Source: Tamlana flava (GTDB lineage Bacteria; Bacteroidota; Bacteroidia; Flavobacteriales; Flavobacteriaceae). Taken from it: a stretch of 64,000 nt of DNA. The position numbers were made by a program, and so were the translations under genes. Shown in pieces: positions 26,992-35,521 of this stretch. The notes under the pieces are model-generated. The model saw only the letters and a program-made list of their open reading frames with translations, was not told the origin of the DNA and did no database searches. The stretch spans positions 248,001 through 312,000 of the forward strand of contig NZ_JBGGTX010000004.1 in assembly GCF_041287255.1 (NCBI RefSeq). Direction: 5' to 3'. Positions within the stretch are counted from its first letter, which is position 1, and each line of letters starts with the position of its first letter.

Positions 26992-27690
26992 TTAAAAAGT
27001 ATTCAGCGCAATTTCTATCATGTTATTAAAAGAGCTTTCCCGTTCTTCGGCAGAAATGGCTTTCTTGGTTACCAACGAATCGGATACCGTTAAAATAGAT
27101 AGTGCCTTTACATTAAATTTAGCAGCAATGGTATACAACCCTGCCGTTTCCATTTCTACGCTTAATACACCAAATTCAGCCCACTTTTTATAGGCATTAA
27201 CATCATCCTCATAAAATTCGTCGGCGGTAAGAACATTACCCGCTTTAATGGGAATGTTGTTTTTTTTTGCATACAAAGCCGCATTCATAAACAATTCAAA
27301 ATCCGCCGTTGGTGAATAATCGGCATTAATAAACCGGGAATTATTGATGCCCGAAGTTGAAGATGCCGCCATGGCAATAACGATATCGCGCAAATTGATG
27401 TTCTTTTGGTAAGATCCCGTAGAGCCAACACGAATGAGGTTTTTAACGCCGTAATCATTTATGAGTTCATGACAATAAATAAGGGCAGAGGGCACACCCA
27501 TTCCGGTGCCTTGCACCGAAACTTTTTTGCCATGATAATACCCAGTAAAGCCCAACATACCTCGCACATCGTTGTAGCAAAAGTAGTCGTCCAAAAAAGT
27601 TTCTGCAATCCATTTGGCGCGCAACGGGTCTCCTGGCAATAAAACGGACTCTGCAATGTCTCCTTTTTTTGCTTCAATATGTATACTCAT
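26992..27690 (-). CDS. deoD: Purine-nucleoside phosphorylase, DeoD type
   Basis: The enzyme cleaves purine nucleosides with phosphate to base and ribose 1-phosphate. The 232-residue hexameric-type protein shows LLPGDPLRAKWIAETF, RVGSTGSYQ, VLSVEMETAGLY and SDSLV, all standard for DeoD. Its start overlaps the thioredoxin stop by one base (TAATG), so a salvage enzyme is translated with a redox protein in the stress island. Confidence 0.93.
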   Translation of the reverse strand: MSIHIEAKKGDIAESVLLPGDPLRAKWIAETFLDDYFCYNDVRGMLGFTGYYHGKKVSVQGTGMGVPSALIYCHELINDYGVKNLIRVGSTGSYQKNINLRDIVIAMAASSTSGINNSRFINADYSPTADFELFMNAALYAKKNNIPIKAGNVLTADEFYEDDVNAYKKWAEFGVLSVEMETAGLYTIAAKFNVKALSILTVSDSLVTKKAISAEERESSFNNMIEIALNTF

Positions 27691-27986
27691 TAGCTAGATT
27701 TTATAATATTTACGATGTCATTTTTTTGAAGTACGCCAGATTGTCGCCAAACTTGTTTTCCATTCTTGAAAAGCAACATGGTTGGCACACCTCTTACTTG
27801 GTATTTGGAGGCTAAAGTTTGGTTTTTGTCCACATCAATTTTTATGATTTTTATGGCATCGCCAAGTTCTTGTTTTACATCCTTTAATATTGGAGCAAGC
27901 ATTTTACATGGGCCACACCAATCGGCATAAAAATCAATCAATACAGCTTCATTGGCGTTTACAATGGTACTAAAGTTTGTTTTCAT
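27690..27986 (-). CDS. Thioredoxin
   Basis: This 98-residue single-domain thioredoxin carries the redox motif WCGPC at residues 23-27 and the cis-Pro in RGVPTMLLF. No signal peptide is visible, so it acts in the cytoplasm. It is placed between a TerB-like gene (5 bp) and deoD (1-bp overlap). The housekeeping trxA may lie elsewhere, since this copy sits under the stress-type promoter. Confidence 0.93.
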   Translation of the reverse strand: MKTNFSTIVNANEAVLIDFYADWCGPCKMLAPILKDVKQELGDAIKIIKIDVDKNQTLASKYQVRGVPTMLLFKNGKQVWRQSGVLQKNDIVNIIKSS

Positions 27987-27991
27987 TTCTT

Positions 27992-28393
27992 TTATTTTTT
28001 TAGCTCTAAATCTAGTTTGGCGAGTATAATCAATTCCGATTTGTTTAGACTGGAAAAGGCATTAGCCATGGCACTAGCGGTTTTTAGAATGAGATTTTTG
28101 ATGTCTTTGGTAAACAATGATTTGTGCTCTTTTTTATAGGCAACAAAATCCGAAAAACACTTGTCTGGGCTAAGTTGTTTGCTATTGGCATCATCAAAAA
28201 TAAGTTCTATTTGATTTACTGAATTTTCTTTTAAACCATGTGCTTCCCCCACCTCCAACCATTGATCATGCACAAACTTTTTCAGTTTACTTATCTCTGA
28301 TTTGTTAACCGAGTTATCCGCTGCGGAAATGGCATAAAAAAGCTTTCCAAGATTTTGATAAAAATGCTTTGGAAGATTATTTAAAGGTTTCAT
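27992..28393 (-). CDS. TerB-like helical protein
   Basis: This 133-residue protein has a TerB-like pattern: FYAISAADNSVNKSEISKLK with an acidic, possibly metal-binding turn, followed by helices. TerB-family proteins occur in stress and tellurite clusters, but the biochemical role is unknown. It is the first gene of a minus-strand operon (TerB-like, trx, deoD, adaptor, permease, ATPase) and lies 16 nt after the predicted transcript start of the divergent stress promoter. Confidence 0.6.
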   Translation of the reverse strand: MKPLNNLPKHFYQNLGKLFYAISAADNSVNKSEISKLKKFVHDQWLEVGEAHGLKENSVNQIELIFDDANSKQLSPDKCFSDFVAYKKEHKSLFTKDIKNLILKTASAMANAFSSLNKSELIILAKLDLELKK

Positions 28394-28412
28394 TTTGTAA
28401 AAAAATCATCTA

Positions 28413-28486
28413 TAAAATTACATAATTTTTGCCTTTTCGTACATGACATAAATCAGTCAATTTCATAGATATAATGATTACTTTTC
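28413..28486. promoter_or_regulatory. divergent CRP/FNR-type promoter (site 3)
   Basis: One dyad TGACATAAATCA at 28444-28455 is flanked by -7 elements on both sides at exactly 23 nt. Plus strand: TACTTTTC at 28479-28486, serving the LOV kinase. Minus strand: TAATTTTA, plus 28413-28420, serving the TerB-like operon. A single dimer site could control both units. Confidence 0.78.
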
Positions 28487-28521
28487 GCTTCAATTATTAT
28501 GCTTTGCAATTAGGGGTGGTT

Positions 28522-30411
28522 ATGTTTAAGCAAGATCAAGAAATATTCAATATTCTTTTAAAAACTGTATCTGAGGCCGTTATTATTGTGGACAGCCACC
28601 AAAAGATTATGGAGGTTAATGCCTCCGTTGAAACTATTTTTGGTTATGCAAAAGATGAAATTATACACAAGCACATTAATTTATTAATACCCTCAAATTA
28701 CCATAAAGCTCATACTTCTTATTTTGAAAGGTTCATTAAAAGGGGAAAACGTCGCAAAATGGGAGTGGCAAAAGATATTTTTGGCTTAAAGAAAGATGGC
28801 ACCATTTTTAACATAGAGATTGAGTTAAGCCCTTTTTCGGTTTACGACAAGACCTATGTAATGGCTTTAATCAATGATATTTCTGAAAAGAAGGAAATTG
28901 AAAAAAACTTGATGCTGCGTACACAAGCCTTACAATCTGCCAACAATGGTATAATCATTACCGACGCATTAAGGCCAGACAACCCAATAATATATTTTAA
29001 TTCTGCCTTCCAAAACCTTACGGGATATTCCTATTCAGAAATAATTAATAATAATTGTAGGTTTTTGCAAGGAAACGACAGAGACCAACCTCCTTTGAAA
29101 AATTTACGGGAAGCCATAAAAAATGGTAAAAGCTGCCAAGCAACCTTGAGGAACTATAAGAAGGATGGTACCATGTTTTGGAATGATGTGTATATTTTTC
29201 CAATAACCAATTCCAGAGGTACAGTTACCCATTTTATTGGCATTCAAAATGATGTGACGCTCAAGAAGAAAATGGAAGAGGAGCGTCATCATTTGGCATC
29301 GATTTTTGATGAATCGTTAAATGAAATCTATGTTTTTGACGCAGAAACCCTAAAATTCATCAATATAAACTACGGCGCCCAAAAAAATATAGGTTACAGC
29401 CTTAAGGAACTGAAAGACATGACGCCTTTGGATATTAATGTAAATGGCGGTGAGGCAGAATTCAAAAAGACCATCAATCTTCTGTTGCAAAAAAAAGTAG
29501 AAAAATTGGAATTTGAAGGACTACACCAACGTAAAGATGGTTCTCAATATCCTGTTGAGGTTCATTTGCAACTTTCAAACTTAAACGAAAAGCATGTTTT
29601 TATAGCCATTATTTTGGACATAACCGAGCGAAAAAACTATACCACAAAACTTGAAAATACTGTGGCCGAAAGAACAGAACAACTAAAAAAGGCGCTGAGT
29701 AAAGAAAAGGAACTCAACGAGCTAAAAACAAAGTTTTTGTCTTTGGTATCGCATGAATTTAAAACCCCATTGAGCGGAATTTTAACATCAAGCCAACTTT
29801 TGGGTAAGTACACGTTGAGTGAACAGCAACAAAACCGCGACAAGCATATTAGAACAATAACGGATAAGGTCCATTACTTAAACAACATACTTAATGACTT
29901 TCTATCCATTGAAAAACTGGAAACCGGTAAGGTGAATTACAAGTTTAATCATTTTAAATTGAGCAAAGTGGTAAACGAGGTCGTTTATAACTCTAACATG
30001 CTTTTAAAGGAAGGGCAACAAATAAATTATCCTGAAAATATTGATGATTTGTCGCTTTTTCAAGATGAGAAAATCATTCAATTGATTTTTTCAAATTTAT
30101 TGCATAACGCCATTAAATATTCGCCCGAGGGTTCCGTAATTGATTTACACGTAAAACAAGATAAAAAAATTACAACGATAAAGGTGAAGGACAATGGCTT
30201 TGGTATTCCTGAAAAAGACCAGAAAAGCATTTTCGAACGGTATTTTAGGGCCGAAAATGTTATGAATACCCAAGGCACGGGAATTGGTCTAAATATTGCA
30301 AAAAGCCACTTAGAAAAATTGGGCGGAACCATTTCCTTTAAAAGTAAAGAAAATAAAGGCAGCACATTTACGATTAAATTTCCAAATGTAGCCAAAGAAC
30401 AAAGCCAATAA
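28522..30411 (+). CDS. PAS-LOV-PAS sensor histidine kinase
   Basis: This 629-residue soluble kinase has three N-terminal sensor domains: PAS (about 5-125), LOV (about 130-250) and PAS (about 255-372). A coiled coil, a HisKA domain with His411 in LVSHEFKTPL and a HATPase domain (NLLHNAIKYSP, DNGFGIP, GTGIGLNIAKSH) follow. The LOV domain keeps the photoactive Cys179 in NCRFLQG plus RNYKKDG, FWND and GIQNDVT, the FMN-contacting segments, so blue-light sensing is likely. ATG 28522 is chosen because an in-frame ATG at 28474 overlaps the promoter. No REC domain is attached; the partner regulator follows after 15 bp. Confidence 0.9.
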   Translation: MFKQDQEIFNILLKTVSEAVIIVDSHQKIMEVNASVETIFGYAKDEIIHKHINLLIPSNYHKAHTSYFERFIKRGKRRKMGVAKDIFGLKKDGTIFNIEIELSPFSVYDKTYVMALINDISEKKEIEKNLMLRTQALQSANNGIIITDALRPDNPIIYFNSAFQNLTGYSYSEIINNNCRFLQGNDRDQPPLKNLREAIKNGKSCQATLRNYKKDGTMFWNDVYIFPITNSRGTVTHFIGIQNDVTLKKKMEEERHHLASIFDESLNEIYVFDAETLKFININYGAQKNIGYSLKELKDMTPLDINVNGGEAEFKKTINLLLQKKVEKLEFEGLHQRKDGSQYPVEVHLQLSNLNEKHVFIAIILDITERKNYTTKLENTVAERTEQLKKALSKEKELNELKTKFLSLVSHEFKTPLSGILTSSQLLGKYTLSEQQQNRDKHIRTITDKVHYLNNILNDFLSIEKLETGKVNYKFNHFKLSKVVNEVVYNSNMLLKEGQQINYPENIDDLSLFQDEKIIQLIFSNLLHNAIKYSPEGSVIDLHVKQDKKITTIKVKDNGFGIPEKDQKSIFERYFRAENVMNTQGTGIGLNIAKSHLEKLGGTISFKSKENKGSTFTIKFPNVAKEQSQ

Positions 30412-30426
30412 ACTAAATATGAACCG

Positions 30427-31482
30427 ATGAAAACAGTTCTACTTATAGAAGACGATACCGTACTAAGGGAAAACACCGCAGAGCTTTTGGAGCTATCAAA
30501 ATACAAGGTTATTTCGGCTTCAAATGGTAGGGTTGGGGTGAATATGGCCAAAAAGCACCTTCCCGATATTATTGTGTGCGATATTATGATGCCTGAACTG
30601 GATGGCTATGGCGTTCTTGATATACTCTCCAAAAACCAGAATACCAAATATATACCCTTTATCTTTTTGTCTGCCAAAACAGAACATGAGGATGTTAGAA
30701 AGGGTATGAATATGGGTGCAGATGATTATTTAACTAAACCATTTTCAGAAGACGAACTGATTACGGCCATTGAAAGCCGTTTGGCTAAAGTTTCCATTTT
30801 AAAGGAATTGAAAAAGAGTCGGGAGCAACAAGCTATTCAACCAAATGAAAGTGAACTGAAATCGCTAAACGATTTAAAGAATTTTTTTGATGACTATGGC
30901 CATGAGTTCTCCTTTAACGCCCAAGATATTGTCTATCGGGAGGGCGACCACTCAAATTATATTTACCTGATATCCAAAGGTGCCGTTAAGTGCTACCAGA
31001 TTAACGAGCTAGGTAAAGAACTTGCTACGGCCTTATATAAAGAAGATGATTTGTTTGGGTATAATTCCTTTACCCAAAATATGCCTCATAAAGAAAGCGC
31101 CGTTGCCATAGAAGACACAAAATTGGTGGGCATTTCAATCATAGAATTTAAGGATGTGCTCAGTCAAAACCATGAGGTGGCTATTGCCCTGCTTGAACTT
31201 TTGGCCGATAATTTGTCTGAGGTTAAGGACGAACTTGTTCAAATGGCATATAGTTCGGTAAACAAAAAAACCGCAGCTACCATTTTAAAATTTGCTGAAA
31301 AAATTAACAGAAAGCCAAACGATCCCATAAAAATATCCCGTAATGATTTGGCAAGTGTTGCCGGTATTGCGCCTGAGACTTTAATAAGAACATTGGCCAT
31401 TTTTAAAAAAGAAGGCATTATAAAAGCCGATGGTAGAAACATAAAAGTTATTGATATTGAACGGTTGAAAATTGTGAATTAA
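30427..31482 (+). CDS. Response regulator with REC, cNMP-binding-like and Crp-type HTH domains
   Basis: The 351-residue protein fuses a receiver domain (1-120; Asp9/Asp10, phospho-acceptor Asp52 in CDIMMPELDG, Ser82, Lys104) to a Crp/Fnr module. The module has a cyclic-nucleotide-binding-fold barrel (about 145-260) and a winged helix (about 285-351). Glu317 and Arg321 in the recognition helix (APETLIRTL) match the CRP/FNR residues that read TGA. There is no FNR cysteine cluster. It is probably phosphorylated by the LOV kinase encoded 15 bp upstream and is the best candidate to bind the TGA-N6-TCA dyads around it. Confidence 0.92.
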   Translation: MKTVLLIEDDTVLRENTAELLELSKYKVISASNGRVGVNMAKKHLPDIIVCDIMMPELDGYGVLDILSKNQNTKYIPFIFLSAKTEHEDVRKGMNMGADDYLTKPFSEDELITAIESRLAKVSILKELKKSREQQAIQPNESELKSLNDLKNFFDDYGHEFSFNAQDIVYREGDHSNYIYLISKGAVKCYQINELGKELATALYKEDDLFGYNSFTQNMPHKESAVAIEDTKLVGISIIEFKDVLSQNHEVAIALLELLADNLSEVKDELVQMAYSSVNKKTAATILKFAEKINRKPNDPIKISRNDLASVAGIAPETLIRTLAIFKKEGIIKADGRNIKVIDIERLKIVN

Positions 31483-31512
31483 CGAGATTCAATTTTTATT
31501 AAATTCCAAAAA

Positions 31513-31555
31513 TGACCAATATCATTTCATTAAAACCAAGCACTGCATAAATTAG
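31513..31555 (+). promoter_or_regulatory. CRP/FNR-type class II promoter of usp gene 1 (site 4)
   Basis: TGACCAATATCA (31513-31524) is followed by 23 nt and TAAATTAG (31548-31555). The predicted start near 31559 lies about 20 nt before the ATG. Confidence 0.72.
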
Positions 31556-31579
31556 TAAAAGATAAAAAAATGCAGTTTG

Positions 31580-32428
31580 ATGAAAAATATATTATTGCCC
31601 ACCGATTTTTCAGAAAATTCATGGAATGCCATAAAATACGCCATAAATTTTTTTGACACCTTAGCATGTAACTTTTTCTTGTTGCATGTTAATAGGCCCA
31701 GCACTATTGTTTTGGATGATTCACCCTATTTAACGACACAACATGTTGTAGAAACAATTTATGCTTTGCCGGCCAAGCAAGAACTGCGCGAGATTTTAAA
31801 ACGTATTTCGAGGCAATTTCCTGAAAATAAAAACCACAGGTTTTATACCATAACCGATGACGATTTCTTTATTGATTCCATAAGAAAACAAGTTGAAGAA
31901 AAACAAATAGACTTGATAGTTATGGGTACTAAAGGAGCCTCGGGGTTAAGAAAAATGATTGTTGGCAGCAATGCCGGCGATATCATTACCAAAGTAAAAT
32001 GCACCACCTTGGCCATACCTGAACTTGCAGAATTTACCAAACCAAAAGAGATAGCGTTTCCTACCGATTTTTCATTAACCTACAACATTCAAATTTTAGA
32101 GCCTTTATCCGAAATATTGGAAAAATGGAAAGCCGCATTAAGAATTCTTCATATTTCCAAAAAGAAAACAGATTTAAACAACGACCAGAAAAACACTAAG
32201 GAATTACTTGAGGACTACTTTAGTCCGTTTGACCATAGTTTTCACTATCTAACCAATAAAAATTTTGAAGACGCCATTCAATGTTTTATTGAAAGCAGAA
32301 ATATTAATATGATTTGTATGGTAGCCAAAAACCTAAACTATTTTCAACACATCTTGTTCCATTCAAAAGTTGAAGAAATAAGTTATCATACAGAGATACC
32401 GTTTTTAGTCTTACATGAAAAAAATTAA
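31580..32428 (+). CDS. Universal stress protein, tandem UspA domains (1 of 5)
   Basis: The 282-residue cytoplasmic protein holds two UspA folds. The first ends with the ATP-binding pattern G-x2-G-x9-G-S (GTKGASGLRKMIVGS). The second (from about residue 155) lacks it. The N-terminus KNILLPTDFSENSWNAIKYA is shared by all five paralogs here. A TTG three bases upstream is in frame, but the ATG at 31580 is the sensible start. Usp proteins bind ATP and support survival in starvation, hypoxia or oxidative stress. A small membrane protein gene follows 5 bp later. Confidence 0.9.
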   Translation: MKNILLPTDFSENSWNAIKYAINFFDTLACNFFLLHVNRPSTIVLDDSPYLTTQHVVETIYALPAKQELREILKRISRQFPENKNHRFYTITDDDFFIDSIRKQVEEKQIDLIVMGTKGASGLRKMIVGSNAGDIITKVKCTTLAIPELAEFTKPKEIAFPTDFSLTYNIQILEPLSEILEKWKAALRILHISKKKTDLNNDQKNTKELLEDYFSPFDHSFHYLTNKNFEDAIQCFIESRNINMICMVAKNLNYFQHILFHSKVEEISYHTEIPFLVLHEKN

Positions 32429-32433
32429 CTGTT

Positions 32434-32820
32434 ATGGAAAGTTCTATGTTTTTAGCAAAATTTTGGGGTTGGTACCTGATTATTTTCTTTTTTATTTTAA
32501 GTCTAAACCCGAAACGCATAAAGCAAATATTTAATGATTTAAATGATGAAAAGTTTCTCATAATAACAGCATTTGTGGCCATAATAGTTGGCTTGGTAAA
32601 TATATTGTTCCACAATATTTGGGAATTAAGTTGGAAGATTATAATTACTCTCATTGGGTGGACTTCACTATTCATTGGGTTGTTGTTGTTCATATTCCCA
32701 AAGCGCACCATTGCCGGATTACAACTTATCAATATAAAACTAGTACAGGTTATTTATATGCTGTTATTTTTTACAGGTCTTTTTTTGTTGAATGCGGCTT
32801 ATGGCATTGTACCGCAATAG
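32434..32820 (+). CDS. Small four-helix membrane protein, unknown function
   Basis: This 128-residue protein has four hydrophobic segments (about residues 6-22, 44-60, 70-88, 102-122) and short polar loops. I do not recognise a named family. It starts 5 bp after the first usp gene, so the two are co-expressed, and the next stress promoter begins 11 bp after its stop. Function may be linked to the stress response by context only. Confidence 0.75.
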   Translation: MESSMFLAKFWGWYLIIFFFILSLNPKRIKQIFNDLNDEKFLIITAFVAIIVGLVNILFHNIWELSWKIIITLIGWTSLFIGLLLFIFPKRTIAGLQLINIKLVQVIYMLLFFTGLFLLNAAYGIVPQ

Positions 32821-32831
32821 GGGTGGCAGAC

Positions 32832-32874
32832 TGACAAATATCATTGTCCAAAAGCTATTAAGTTCTTAACTTTA
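32832..32874 (+). promoter_or_regulatory. CRP/FNR-type class II promoter of usp genes 2-4 (site 5)
   Basis: TGACAAATATCA (32832-32843) is followed by 23 nt and TAACTTTA (32867-32874). The predicted start near 32878 is about 16 nt before the ATG of usp gene 2. Confidence 0.78.
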
Positions 32875-32893
32875 AAGATAATGTCTTGAGAAG

Positions 32894-33742
32894 ATGAGGA
32901 AAATATTGATACCCACCGACTTTTCAGTTAATGCAATGAATGCCATTAATTACGCTGTAAGTTTATTTAAATATGATGTCAGCGAATTTTTCATCATGCA
33001 TGCATACCAAGATTTGGTCTATGCTTATGAAACATCGCCCTCAAATAACATTGTACAAAATGTTGCAGAGGCCACAAAAAAAGAAGCCCAAAAAAAACTT
33101 GAAAATACCCTAGAAAAAATCCATTCCATTTCACCAAATCCGAGGCATACGTACAACATGGTTTTGGCGAACAATACCCTTTTGGATGAAGCCCATAAAA
33201 TTGTCGAAAAAGAGAATATTGATATCATGGTTATGGGTACAAAGGGTGAAACCAATAAAACAAAGCTAACCTTTGGGAGCCATACGTTGCAGGTATTAAA
33301 ATACGTTGATTGCCCGGTACTGGCCATTCCAAAAAATTACATATATACACAGCCAAAGAGAATACTTTTCCCAACAGATTATATGATTCCTTATAAGAGA
33401 AGGGAACTAAAACTAGTTTGCGAAATGCTTTCTTCTTTTAGGTCTAAAATAGATGTTTTGTATCTGTCCAAAACACAAACACTATCAAAAAGACAAGAAG
33501 ACAACCAAAACTTTTTAAAAGAAGAGCTCTGTAAAAACAAGCTAAATTTTAACGTAGAGAACAGCCATGATATTGTTGGTTCTATATACAGATATGTAAA
33601 GGAGAATAAGATTGATATGTTGGTGATGGTCAATTCAAAACATACATTTTCAGATAATATTTTGTTCCAATCAACTATAGACGAACTGGGTTTACATCTA
33701 GACATTCCGTTTTTAGCATTGCAAAACATTGAACGTAACTAA
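32894..33742 (+). CDS. Universal stress protein, tandem UspA domains (2 of 5)
   Basis: This 282-residue paralog of the other four has the N-terminus RKILIPTDFSVNAMNAINYA. Its first UspA domain carries the full ATP motif GTKGETNKTKLTFGS near residue 115; the second domain is degenerate. It opens a three-gene usp operon (gaps 18 and 13 bp). Sequence identity to its neighbours is moderate, suggesting old duplications rather than recent amplification. Confidence 0.9.
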   Translation: MRKILIPTDFSVNAMNAINYAVSLFKYDVSEFFIMHAYQDLVYAYETSPSNNIVQNVAEATKKEAQKKLENTLEKIHSISPNPRHTYNMVLANNTLLDEAHKIVEKENIDIMVMGTKGETNKTKLTFGSHTLQVLKYVDCPVLAIPKNYIYTQPKRILFPTDYMIPYKRRELKLVCEMLSSFRSKIDVLYLSKTQTLSKRQEDNQNFLKEELCKNKLNFNVENSHDIVGSIYRYVKENKIDMLVMVNSKHTFSDNILFQSTIDELGLHLDIPFLALQNIERN

Positions 33743-33760
33743 ACTATTAAACATAAAAGC

Positions 33761-34603
33761 ATGAAAAAGATATTGCTTCCCACCGATTTTTCAAATAATT
33801 CATGGAATGCCATAGAATATGCCCTGAAACTTTTTAAGGATGAAGTCTGCACATTTTATCTGTTGCACACCTATACGCCCGCGGTTTACCATGTAGAGTA
33901 CGTGTTGATTAATCCTTCCCAATTTGGATTGGGTGATTCAATACGGGAAGAGGTGATCAGCCATTTAAAGGATGTTGAAAAGAAAATAAAAAAGAAGTTT
34001 AAGAACCCTAACCATAAATTTGAGAGAATTGCTGCATTCAATACCCTTATTCTGGAAATTCAAAGTTTTGTTGAAGAAAATGAAATAGATTATGTAGTTA
34101 TGGGTACCAAAGGAGCTTCTGGCTTGCAGGAAGTCTTATTTGGCTCCAATACGGTGCATGTTTTCAAAAATGTAAAATGCCCTGTTTTGGCCATTCCAGA
34201 TGGTTTTGATTTTGAAATTCCGAGAGAAATCTTGTTTCCAACAGACTATGAAATGCAGTACCAAGAGGATGATGTTAAGCCGTTAATTGATATAGTTTCG
34301 CTTTATAACACGCGCGTTAATATCATGAATGTTTCATATGGTTACGAGTTGTCTGAAGCCCAAGAAGCCAATAAGGCGTTACTTGAAAAATATTTTGGAG
34401 AAATCGCCCACTTGTTTCACAGTATCAGCAATCAAGATGTGCCAGAGGCCATTAATAATTTTCAGTTGAGAGCGAAAATAAACTTGTTGGTCATGATAAA
34501 CAATGAGCACTCGTTTTTTGAGAATTTATTTTTCAAATCGAAAATAAACCACATCGGATTCCATTTAAATGTGCCGTTTTTGGTTATACCAGCTAAAACA
34601 TAA
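33761..34603 (+). CDS. Universal stress protein, tandem UspA domains (3 of 5)
   Basis: This 280-residue paralog starts KKILLPTDFSNNSWNAIEYA and carries ATP motif GTKGASGLQEVLFGS in the first domain. The KCPVLAIPD segment ends that domain; the second UspA fold (IPREILFPTDYEMQYQ onward) lacks the glycine motif. It lies 18 bp after usp gene 2 and 13 bp before usp gene 4, with no promoter of its own. Confidence 0.9.
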   Translation: MKKILLPTDFSNNSWNAIEYALKLFKDEVCTFYLLHTYTPAVYHVEYVLINPSQFGLGDSIREEVISHLKDVEKKIKKKFKNPNHKFERIAAFNTLILEIQSFVEENEIDYVVMGTKGASGLQEVLFGSNTVHVFKNVKCPVLAIPDGFDFEIPREILFPTDYEMQYQEDDVKPLIDIVSLYNTRVNIMNVSYGYELSEAQEANKALLEKYFGEIAHLFHSISNQDVPEAINNFQLRAKINLLVMINNEHSFFENLFFKSKINHIGFHLNVPFLVIPAKT

Positions 34604-34616
34604 AAAAGCATAGGTC

Positions 34617-35447
34617 ATGTTACGCAAAATTTTGTTGCCCACAGATTTTTCAGATAATGCTTGGAATGCAACAGTTTATGCATTAAAGCTTCTAAAAGAC
34701 GAGTTTTGCACCTTCTATTTTTTAAACTCGGTATCTATTGATGTACCTATGTTTTCAAACCTTTCAAGCAAATTAATCGATAAGATGAAAAGCGATGCAA
34801 TGAAAGAGTTATTGGAGTTAAAAAGTCTGGCCGAAACATCTGATGCCAATGCCAATCATAATTTTCAAATAATTTTGAGTACCGAAGTTTTAAAGGATGC
34901 CATAAAAAAAGCGATTAAAGAATGGGATATTGATTTGGTCATTATGGGCACAAAAGGGGCAACCGGAGCGAAAGAATTTTTCTTTGGCAGCAATACGGTA
35001 AGCATTACAAAAGGCTTGAAAGATTGCCCTATTTTAATTGTTCCTGAAGAATACGACTTTACTGAGCCGCACCAAATTGCCTTTCCAACAGATTACAATC
35101 GATTCTACAATGATAGGGAGTTAGAACCTTTAAAAGAATTTGTTGATTTGAACAATTCTAAAATTAGGATTGTGCATATTAATGAAAAGAAAGAATTGAA
35201 TGATGTTCAGAATTATAATTTGATGATGCTCCAAAGCCATTTGAACCACTGCGAATACAGCCTCCATTGGATGCCCAAATATGCCAAAAAAGTAGTTGAG
35301 ATTAATGATTTTATTGATGAGTTGGATATAGATTTATTGGCCATGATAAACTACAAGCACAGTTTTATAGAAAACATACTTAATGAACCGGTAATCAAAA
35401 AAATAGGGTTTCACCCCACCATACCGTTTTTGGTGATTCCCGAATAA
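34617..35447 (+). CDS. Universal stress protein, tandem UspA domains (4 of 5)
   Basis: This 276-residue paralog starts RKILLPTDFSDNAWNATVYA and has ATP motif GTKGATGAKEFFFGS, ending its first domain with DCPILIVPE. The second domain again lacks the motif. It is the last gene of the usp2-usp3-usp4 operon; the following dyad begins 8 bp after its stop. Confidence 0.9.
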   Translation: MLRKILLPTDFSDNAWNATVYALKLLKDEFCTFYFLNSVSIDVPMFSNLSSKLIDKMKSDAMKELLELKSLAETSDANANHNFQIILSTEVLKDAIKKAIKEWDIDLVIMGTKGATGAKEFFFGSNTVSITKGLKDCPILIVPEEYDFTEPHQIAFPTDYNRFYNDRELEPLKEFVDLNNSKIRIVHINEKKELNDVQNYNLMMLQSHLNHCEYSLHWMPKYAKKVVEINDFIDELDIDLLAMINYKHSFIENILNEPVIKKIGFHPTIPFLVIPE

Positions 35448-35455
35448 AAGCTCAC

Positions 35456-35498
35456 TGATAAATATCATAGGTTTTGGCCATTGGTTGGTATAAATTTA
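35456..35498 (+). promoter_or_regulatory. CRP/FNR-type class II promoter of usp gene 5 operon (site 6)
   Basis: TGATAAATATCA (35456-35467) is followed by 23 nt and TAAATTTA (35491-35498). The predicted start near 35502 is about 20 nt before the ATG. Confidence 0.78.
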
Positions 35499-35521
35499 AA
35501 TACTGACTAAATAGCTATATC

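Noticed and set aside
30427..31482. Regulator as an oxygen-sensing FNR with a 4Fe-4S cluster
   Set aside because: The N-terminal region is a receiver domain and the few cysteines (such as Cys51) do not form the FNR cluster pattern.
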